A stretch of DNA of 37,180 nt, taken from Bryobacteraceae bacterium. GTDB lineage: Bacteria > Acidobacteriota > Terriglobia > Bryobacterales > Bryobacteraceae. The stretch covers positions 1 to 37,180 of the forward strand of contig JASHOO010000315.1 in assembly GCA_030041035.1 (NCBI GenBank). Direction: 5' to 3'. The position numbers and the translations under genes were made by a program. Positions 31,949 through 37,180 of this stretch are shown here, one piece after another (positions within the stretch are counted from its first letter, which is position 1; each line of letters begins with the position of its first letter). A model generated the notes under the pieces. It was given only the letters and a program-made list of their open reading frames with translations. It was not told where the DNA came from and ran no database searches.

Positions 31949-32257
31949 ATGCGCTTCCTGAAGCAGCGGCCCTCCCTCACAGTGTTCGTTTTCCTGCAAG
32001 TTCTCGACATCCTCACCACGCTGATCGGGATGCGCCTCGGCGCCGGTGAAGCCAGCGCATTCGTCGGAAGTCTTATGCACCTCGGCGTTGTGCCGGGCCT
32101 GATGATCTCGAAGATTCTGGCCGTCATCCTGGTCTTGATCGCATTGCGCCGCAAGAGGCCGCAGATCGTCGTCATGGCCAACATCTGGTTTGCCGGACTG
32201 GTCACCTGGAATCTGGTGTTGATCTTCTCCCAGGGCTGGAAACACGTCCGCGTGTAA
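31949..32257 (+). CDS. DUF5658-like integral membrane protein
   Basis: The 102-residue protein has three membrane helices. VFVFLQVLDILTTLIGMRLGAGEASAFV is the pattern of DUF5658 proteins, in which a D-x-x-(T/S)T segment in helix 1 is followed by a GA-E-N/S turn. LMISKILAVILVLIAL follows, then a final helix. Function unknown. I prefer ATG 31949 over the TTG at 31946 given by the track; a weak GGGAAA lies upstream. It follows hemL by 47 bp and may be cotranscribed. Its stop is 2 bp from the convergent cupin gene. Confidence 0.72.
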   Translation: MRFLKQRPSLTVFVFLQVLDILTTLIGMRLGAGEASAFVGSLMHLGVVPGLMISKILAVILVLIALRRKRPQIVVMANIWFAGLVTWNLVLIFSQGWKHVRV

Positions 32258-32259
32258 CT

Positions 32260-32721
32260 CTAAGGCGTATCCACCTTCACCACTTCATAGGTGATGTGCT
32301 TGCCCTGTGGCACCATCACCTGGTGTGCGGTCTTGGCTGGGATGTGCACAATGTCACCCGGGCTCAGGCGCTTCGTTTCGCCGCCCTGGATCGACGCGCC
32401 GCGCACTTCGTGCGGCGAGACGTTCTGCGGATCCACCACCGTCCCTCCCACCACCAGCGTTCCCTCGCCGCTCTGCACAATGAAGACATCGGCCTGCGTT
32501 TCGTGCCACTCCGCCTGCCCGCTCGCCTCCCTGTGGACCAGCATCAGGTTGTGATTGCCCCAGGAGGCCAGCACTTCGGTTGCGATCTTGCTCTCGTTCA
32601 TCTTGGGCGCCAGCTTCTTGGCGGCCTCTTTCAGTTCGGCGCTGGTCCATTGGCCGAATCCTTCAGGATCTCCCGCCATCATCCAGGCTGCCGATGCCAT
32701 AAACAGTACGATAATTTTCAT
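32260..32721 (-). CDS. Secreted cupin-domain protein
   Basis: The 153-residue protein has a signal peptide (IIVLFMASAAWMMAG) and a single cupin barrel. Motif 1 appears as HETQADVFIVQSGEGTLVVGG and motif 2 as LSPGDIVHIPAKTAHQV, keeping His/Glu/His-type metal ligands (H in WHETQAD, H in KTAHQ). Substrate and activity are not apparent; secreted small cupins often act on sugars or bind metals. A GAGGG lies 5 nt before ATG. It follows the GH172 gene by 25 bp on the same strand, so a role in glycan use is plausible. Confidence 0.83.
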   Translation of the reverse strand: MKIIVLFMASAAWMMAGDPEGFGQWTSAELKEAAKKLAPKMNESKIATEVLASWGNHNLMLVHREASGQAEWHETQADVFIVQSGEGTLVVGGTVVDPQNVSPHEVRGASIQGGETKRLSPGDIVHIPAKTAHQVMVPQGKHITYEVVKVDTP

Positions 32722-32746
32722 CTTGCCCTCTTGATTTCCAACTCAC

Positions 32747-33898
32747 CTACGCCGGCTGCGCCCCGCCCTCGCCAGCCACGACTTTCAGGTTTGGAATGCG
32801 CGCTGCCGCCGGCGGTAGCGGCGGAAAATCCGTGAACGGCTCGGACTGGTACCAGTACGCCACCGAAAAGAAGTTATCCGCACGGTCGTTGGCGTGTCCG
32901 TGCTCCATGGTGTGCTTGAGATAGCGTGTGAACGTCACCGGATTATCGGCATGCCAGCGATACAGGCAGTACCGCCCGCCCGCGCGTTCGGCATCGACGA
33001 TGAGCGGCGCGCCGTTATAAAGATGCGCGAACGGAATCGCGCCGTCGCGCCCGCCGAAATCCCAGGCGCCGTTGAAATAGTCTTCGGTACCCGTGCCGTT
33101 GATCACTGGTGTGGTTTCGTCGTCCACGAAAATCATATCGTCGCCTTCGCCCATCCAATGATCCGTGTTTTGCAGAACGCCCAGCGTCACCCCCATCAGG
33201 TGGCCCCGTCCGCGGGTCTCGACGTACACGTAATTGTGCCGCCCGTCCAGGTTCTTATCGGATTCGGTGTGCGCTACGTTGGGCGTCGTCTGTCGGTACT
33301 GTGCGTGGAAATACATCGCGTCGGCGGGCAGCGCTGGCACAAGCTGATAGTCGATATTCGAATAAAAATCGCCCACCTTCCTGGTTCCCTCGTTAGTTGC
33401 CGTCAACCGCGCCGACTTCCGGAACGGCATGGCGAAGTAGCAGTTCAGCGCTTTGACCGACGAGCAGTTCAGAAATGCCGATTGATACACCGTGTACTGC
33501 CCCAGATTCAGTCCGAAAAAATCTCCCACCGGCACTTCGATGCTCGGCTTGTCGTTGCCCTCCCAGTACGCGCGGATCACGACCTCCTTCAGATGATTCG
33601 GGCTCTCGGCCGCTATCGTGAACCAGATATGGGAAATTATCCCCGGCCCCGCAGAGTTGAAGATCTCCTTCGTCGCGCCGGCCTCGATCGGCCACGCGTC
33701 TGCATTGCCGCCCGTACGGTCATAGCTCGATTGTTTCCGCGACTTGTAGTTCTGCTCGCGCGCGTAATGCGGCAGAGTCCGCGCGTCCCCGCTGCCTTGT
33801 GGTTGCTGTGCGGCTGCCCGCGACCCCGCCGCTGCGGTCAGTCCCGTAAATCCCCCGATGCGGCGCAAAAAGTTGCGGCGTGCATCTGCCAGCGGCAT
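32747..33898 (-). CDS. DUF2961 / glycoside hydrolase family 172 protein, Tat-exported
   Basis: The 383-residue protein matches DUF2961, now GH172, whose characterised members act on fructofuranosides and arabinofuranosides. An N-terminal Tat-like signal, ARRNFLRRIGGFTGLTAAAG, predicts export in folded form. The fold signatures are GPGIISHIWFTIA, VIRAYWEGNDKPSIEVPVGDFFG, NCYFAMPFRKSARL, and INGTGTEDYFNGAWDFGG, which contains the catalytic acid region. GGAGG lies 4 nt before ATG 33898. It probably forms an operon with the cupin gene. GH172 proteins are often multimeric. Confidence 0.88.
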   Translation of the reverse strand: MPLADARRNFLRRIGGFTGLTAAAGSRAAAQQPQGSGDARTLPHYAREQNYKSRKQSSYDRTGGNADAWPIEAGATKEIFNSAGPGIISHIWFTIAAESPNHLKEVVIRAYWEGNDKPSIEVPVGDFFGLNLGQYTVYQSAFLNCSSVKALNCYFAMPFRKSARLTATNEGTRKVGDFYSNIDYQLVPALPADAMYFHAQYRQTTPNVAHTESDKNLDGRHNYVYVETRGRGHLMGVTLGVLQNTDHWMGEGDDMIFVDDETTPVINGTGTEDYFNGAWDFGGRDGAIPFAHLYNGAPLIVDAERAGGRYCLYRWHADNPVTFTRYLKHTMEHGHANDRADNFFSVAYWYQSEPFTDFPPLPPAAARIPNLKVVAGEGGAQPA

Positions 33899-33957
33899 AC
33901 TTCCTCCCTTTCACGAACTAAACATCATATCCGAGAGCAGGGAAGCCGGCAGCGGAA

Positions 33958-36468
33958 TCAGCTGCTGGGCGGCGGGTTGATCGCAATATAGGCAGGCAGG
34001 CTGGTCTCGCCGTTGATGGAGACGGTCACAGGAATCTGCGGGCCCGTGGGAACGCTCGGATCCAGCGCGAATTGCACCTGATAGGTGGGCGTCGTGCCTA
34101 CCTCCGAAACCACTGCGGCTATCCGGGTTACGCCGCCGACCGTCACCTGTACCGTCGTGGGATTGATCGTAGTTCCCGCCGCGGCCAGGCCCGTTACCAG
34201 CAGCGTCAGGCTGTTGCCCGGCTGCGGCGCATTGGCCGCGGCCACGGGTGCACCGGAGGCGCCCTCTACACCCGTGATGACGGGCGGAACCGAGACTAGC
34301 GTCACCACTATCGGGTACGCATTGCTGCTTCCGTTACTGAACTTTAAAACCGCCTGTCCCGGGTTGAGCGAGGAAGGAACCACAAAAGTGACCTGAGTTG
34401 CCGTGACATTCAGGATGTTGGCTGCCTCGCCGCCGATCGTGAGAGTGGCTTGGGATCCCGCCAGATTTACGCCGCTCAAGTTCGCTTTCGCACCGGGAAA
34501 TACTCCGCTTGCCGGCCAGACCGCGTTCACCAGCGCCGGATCCACTACCGGCATCGTCGCATTGGCAGCGCCAATCTGCAGAGCGGCCGCTTGCGAAGCA
34601 ATCTGGAACCCGGATATTACGGTAGCGCTCAGCGTGCCCTGCGGCGCGTTCGGCGAGACTTCTACATCGACCAGCGCGTGCGTGGGGCTCAGCACCCACA
34701 GCCCGCGGATCAGTACGTCGCTCGACGCGTAGCCCACCGTCGCCAGGCCGGTGACAAAATTCGTGTTGACGCCCTCAATTTCGATCTCCGCCTCTGCTCC
34801 CGCCGGCAGCGTGCTGGGTGAAAACGTGACCTGCGGAGTCGGTGAAGACGGGTAGCTGAAGGTCGGAGGTGTCGGATTGGTGAAGGTCGAATCCTGCCCG
34901 TCACTGTTGTACACGATGATCGCCGCCGTCTGGTTACTCGCGCCTGGTGGCGGTACCGCCGTTAAGTGGGAGTCGTCCACCATGGTCGTGGCGGCCGGCA
35001 GACCGTCAAAATAAACCTCGCTTGCCAGATTGAAATTGGAGCCCGTCACCACCAGATTTCCGTTGCCGTCGGTATTGAGGTTTGCAATCGACGGCGGATT
35101 GCTGGACACCAGGTTCAGTCCCCGCGGCAGCACATACGCGCTGTTGTCCACCGTAAAGATGAAATGCTGCGGTCCCGGCGTGGCGATCTCCGAGAAGTTG
35201 GGATACATCGCCAGATAGGTGGGAGTCGTGCCGTACCCCTGGTATCCGTTCTCTGCCGGTATCGACGTGAACCCCAGCGACGCCACATTGAGGCCTGCCG
35301 CAGCCTGCCCGTTGGCTCCCAGACCAATCCCCGCCGCCGTGAGGGACGCCGAGCCCGTCATGAGATTCGCATAGGCCGGATGCGCGCCATTGGGATTCGG
35401 GTAGCTGTAGGTCGAGACATCGTATATCGGCATGGAATGCCGCGGGCTCACCGCGAAGTTGATCCCGCTGGTCATGGCCCCCGCCGTTACCGTCACCGGC
35501 GTCGCGCTCGTGATCTCGATCGTATTCGGGTAAAACACGCCGTTGAACGCCCCGAAAGGATTGACCGGATTCCCGTCCGGATCCACCGGCGGGATGATGT
35601 TCGCGTCCGGAGGCAGTGGACTGACGTATACGAAATACTCACCGGGAGGAATGCCGTCGATCTCATAGGTGCCGTCCGGATTGGTCAGCGCGCTGATCGA
35701 CGGGGCATTGGGCTGCAATACCCCAACGTACGCCATGTGCACTCCGTTGCCTCCCGCGGTCACCGTGCCCGTGATCTTGCCCGTGTTGGCTCCAAAATTG
35801 GCTGTCGGATAGAGCAGAGACAGCCCCACAATGTCGTCGCTGTCCAACGGCTCCAACGTGGAGGTGGCATTGGTGGTCAACACCGACATCACGCTGGACG
35901 TGTAGGTGTGTTGCAGGCCCAGTGCATGCCCGATCTCGTGCACCATGACCCGGAAGAAGGGACTGAAATAGCTTGGTCCGGGAAGCGTGGTCAGATCGGA
36001 ATGCATGTGAATAATCGACTGCGTGATCGGGAAAAACGATCCGCTCGGCTCGGTGACCATCGTGGTCGACGCCACTGGAACCGTATAGGCCAGCAACCCC
36101 GGGGGAACCTCGTCGTCAAATACCACTTCCGCGCTGGGCGTCGATTCCGGCGTCCCGTCTACGAACAGCCCGCCAAAGGCCACGTGAATAGCCGAAGTCG
36201 CAACCGTGTTCCACGCCAGCGCCGCCCGCTCGATCTGCGTCAATATCGACGGCAGCCCATCGATCGACGCCAGTTTGGTTGGCCCGGTTGTCGACACAAA
36301 CACGGTTACGGTATTGTTCGGCAGCGCCGTCAGATCAAATCTCTCAAAAACGGGGTTGTAGGGCGCTGTCTTGCTGGTGTAGTGGACGAAGTGGTAGTAA
36401 GCGCTGGCGGAAGAAAGACAAAGCACCCCGCCCAAGACCACCGCCGCCGCTCTTCGGTATCCTCGCAT
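33958..36468 (-). CDS. Secreted matrixin-like metalloprotease with regulatory-like and IPT/TIG-type repeats
   Basis: From ATG 36468 it has 836 residues (the track start at 36564 overlaps the upstream gene). A signal peptide (VVLGGVLCLSSASA) is followed by a metzincin domain: HEIGHALGLQH (about 177-187) binds zinc, with the Met-turn SSVM seven residues later. A short Cna-B/carboxypeptidase-regulatory-like domain (GKITGTVTAGGNGV...DGTYEIDGIPPGEYFVYV) follows. A long Ser/Asn/Pro-rich half contains IPT/TIG-like modules (VVTGSNFNLASEVYFDG, NLSGVNLAGSQATLTIGG...VTFVVPSSLNPGQAVLKF), resembling the TIGR03437 domain of Solibacter. It probably digests extracellular protein. It lies 2 bp after the 36471 gene, so they form an operon. 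Confidence 0.85.
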   Translation of the reverse strand: MRGYRRAAAVVLGGVLCLSSASAYYHFVHYTSKTAPYNPVFERFDLTALPNNTVTVFVSTTGPTKLASIDGLPSILTQIERAALAWNTVATSAIHVAFGGLFVDGTPESTPSAEVVFDDEVPPGLLAYTVPVASTTMVTEPSGSFFPITQSIIHMHSDLTTLPGPSYFSPFFRVMVHEIGHALGLQHTYTSSVMSVLTTNATSTLEPLDSDDIVGLSLLYPTANFGANTGKITGTVTAGGNGVHMAYVGVLQPNAPSISALTNPDGTYEIDGIPPGEYFVYVSPLPPDANIIPPVDPDGNPVNPFGAFNGVFYPNTIEITSATPVTVTAGAMTSGINFAVSPRHSMPIYDVSTYSYPNPNGAHPAYANLMTGSASLTAAGIGLGANGQAAAGLNVASLGFTSIPAENGYQGYGTTPTYLAMYPNFSEIATPGPQHFIFTVDNSAYVLPRGLNLVSSNPPSIANLNTDGNGNLVVTGSNFNLASEVYFDGLPAATTMVDDSHLTAVPPPGASNQTAAIIVYNSDGQDSTFTNPTPPTFSYPSSPTPQVTFSPSTLPAGAEAEIEIEGVNTNFVTGLATVGYASSDVLIRGLWVLSPTHALVDVEVSPNAPQGTLSATVISGFQIASQAAALQIGAANATMPVVDPALVNAVWPASGVFPGAKANLSGVNLAGSQATLTIGGEAANILNVTATQVTFVVPSSLNPGQAVLKFSNGSSNAYPIVVTLVSVPPVITGVEGASGAPVAAANAPQPGNSLTLLVTGLAAAGTTINPTTVQVTVGGVTRIAAVVSEVGTTPTYQVQFALDPSVPTGPQIPVTVSINGETSLPAYIAINPPPSS

Positions 36469-36470
36469 GG

Positions 36471-37010
36471 CTAGCGCACCACTCCCTTGCCCAAAGTCGC
36501 CGAAAGCTTGGAGCTCAGTTCCGAAAATGGGATCTCGAGGCCGGTGTCTTTCACCGGTCGCCACGTTCCGTGCTCCACCATGGTTTCGCCTGCCGGGGCG
36601 CGTGTCGCCATCAGCTTGTTCGCGCTGTCCTTGGATAGCTCAAACACCCCCTGGCCCCATCCGGTCAGGTAGGTCGCGCCGCTCTTCGACGTCCACAGAA
36701 ACAGCACGTACTCTTTCCCCACGGTCAACTCGGGTGCTCCGGGAACGCTTTGCCGGTACCCGCGCACGCTCCCGCCGGGAACCAGCACCTCGGCCGCGGC
36801 CCCGCCTTTCCACTGTTCCTCCACCTGCAGCTTCCAGTGGGTGAAAAGCTCGACGCCCCGAAAATTGGCAGACGATCCCACAACCTTGGCGCGCACAATC
36901 GCCGTAGATTTCTGGATCAGGTCATCGAGCGAAAGTTGCTCCAGGGTGGCTGCCGCGAGCGTCCCGGGCCCGAAGGCCAGCAGGAGGACGAGAAGCGGAT
37001 AGCGCCGCAT
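36471..37010 (-). CDS. Secreted protein of unknown function, partner of the matrixin gene
   Basis: From ATG 37010 the protein has 179 residues; the 190-residue track start would put 11 polar residues before the signal peptide. The signal is RRYPLLVLLLAFGPGTLAA. The mature domain (LDDLIQKSTAIVRAKVVGS, FTHWKLQVEEQWKGG, VLVPGGSVRGYRQSVPGAPELTVGKEYVLFLW) is beta-rich and resembles a conserved acidobacterial family often found next to matrixins, whose function is unknown to me. CAGGG lies about 8 nt before this ATG. A TTGATA/TATCAT promoter lies upstream. Confidence 0.72.
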   Translation of the reverse strand: MRRYPLLVLLLAFGPGTLAAATLEQLSLDDLIQKSTAIVRAKVVGSSANFRGVELFTHWKLQVEEQWKGGAAAEVLVPGGSVRGYRQSVPGAPELTVGKEYVLFLWTSKSGATYLTGWGQGVFELSKDSANKLMATRAPAGETMVEHGTWRPVKDTGLEIPFSELSSKLSATLGKGVVR

Positions 37011-37049
37011 GACCGACCCTGGAGCATCCCGTTTGCCAGTCATATCTAT

Positions 37050-37076
37050 ATGATAACAGAAGCTTTATGCTATCAA
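37050..37076 (-). promoter_or_regulatory. Candidate promoter for the 36471-37010 gene and matrixin
   Basis: On the minus strand TTGATA (37076-37071) and TATCAT (37055-37050) are 15 nt apart, each one or two bases from consensus. The expected start lies near 37043, about 33 bp before ATG 37010. The spacing is short. Confidence 0.38.
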
Positions 37077-37131
37077 ACTTCAGCCTGGCTGTGTTCCACC
37101 GACACGCCCGCGCGTCAACTTGTCTCAGCCC

Positions 37132-37180
37132 CTACTGCAGCCAGTCTATTTCGAGGTAGCGCGCACCACCAGAAGGGGGA
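37132..37180 (-). CDS. C-terminal fragment of an unidentified gene
   Basis: The minus-strand frame entering at the right edge reads through to ...GARYLEIDWLQ and a TAG at 37134-37132. The composition is protein-like, while the other two minus frames are less convincing. Only 15 codons are visible, so the product cannot be named. Confidence 0.3.
   Translation of the reverse strand, partial: PPSGGARYLEIDWLQ

Noticed and set aside
34966-36474. 502-residue plus-strand ORF
   Set aside because: Shadow of the matrixin gene; Arg/His-rich and motif-free.
1-37180. CRISPR arrays, tRNA/rRNA genes, insertion sequences, prophage
   Set aside because: No spaced direct repeats, cloverleaf-like segments, transposase motifs or phage genes were seen on reading the sequence and ORFs.

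Overview
The window is GC-rich, densely coded chromosomal DNA. It most resembles an Acidobacteriota genome of the Solibacter/Bryobacter type. The evidence is a divergent pair of a TPR-bearing Ser/Thr kinase and an ECF sigma factor, many secreted proteins of unknown function, DUF2961 (GH172) and DUF5060/DUF4038-like glycosidases, a matrixin with IPT/TIG-like repeats, a DUF5658 membrane protein and an E2-E1 fused 2-oxoglutarate dehydrogenase. The taxonomy is inferred from gene content, not from a marker-gene comparison. I see no rRNA, tRNA, CRISPR array, insertion sequence or phage gene. No gene-free stretch exceeds about 160 bases.

Layout. 1-2811: a truncated kinase (-) and a divergent ECF sigma gene (+). 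2955-5653: small secreted and redox membrane proteins, including a DoxX/MauE-thioredoxin fusion and a YbjN-like protein whose N-terminus looks split by a frameshift. 5664-7184: a perfect CRP-type palindrome (TGTGA-N6-TCACA), then folE and two PTPS/QueD paralogues, one lacking the catalytic cysteine. 7242-9255: a TlpA-like thioredoxin and a GlcD-type FAD oxidase. 9365-13042: the E2-E1 2-oxoglutarate dehydrogenase. 13136-17534: a tightly coupled run of ECF sigma factor, membrane anti-sigma factor, secreted heptad-repeat protein, secreted TPR/HEAT protein and secreted HEAT protein. 17625-18619: an orphan ABC ATPase and a 48-residue zinc-ribbon-like protein absent from the ORF track. 18621-20292: dedA and selD on the minus strand. 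20328-21749: a phospholipase B-like Ntn hydrolase. 21761-24535: pyrR-pyrB-pyrC. 24622-27952: larE, then (on the minus strand) tsaB and a secreted glycosidase. 27984-32257: hemH, a lipoprotein, a geranylgeranyl-reductase-like flavoprotein, hemL and a DUF5658 protein. 32260-37010: secreted proteins on the minus strand (cupin, GH172, matrixin, partner). A gene fragment touches the right edge.

The strongest observation is that selD is truncated in the ORF track because its catalytic residue is encoded by an in-frame TGA. Reading TGA as selenocysteine restores a complete 341-residue SelD. The restored N-terminus has a good Shine-Dalgarno, the GUxxK active-site motif and a bacterial SECIS-like hairpin 19 nt after the TGA. 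The organism therefore very probably makes selenoproteins, with SelD supplying the selenophosphate used to make selenocysteine for SelD itself.

The most system-like cluster is the five-gene ECF/anti-sigma/coiled-coil/HEAT operon. It looks like an envelope-sensing module with an autoregulatory ECF-type promoter. I know of no described function for it.
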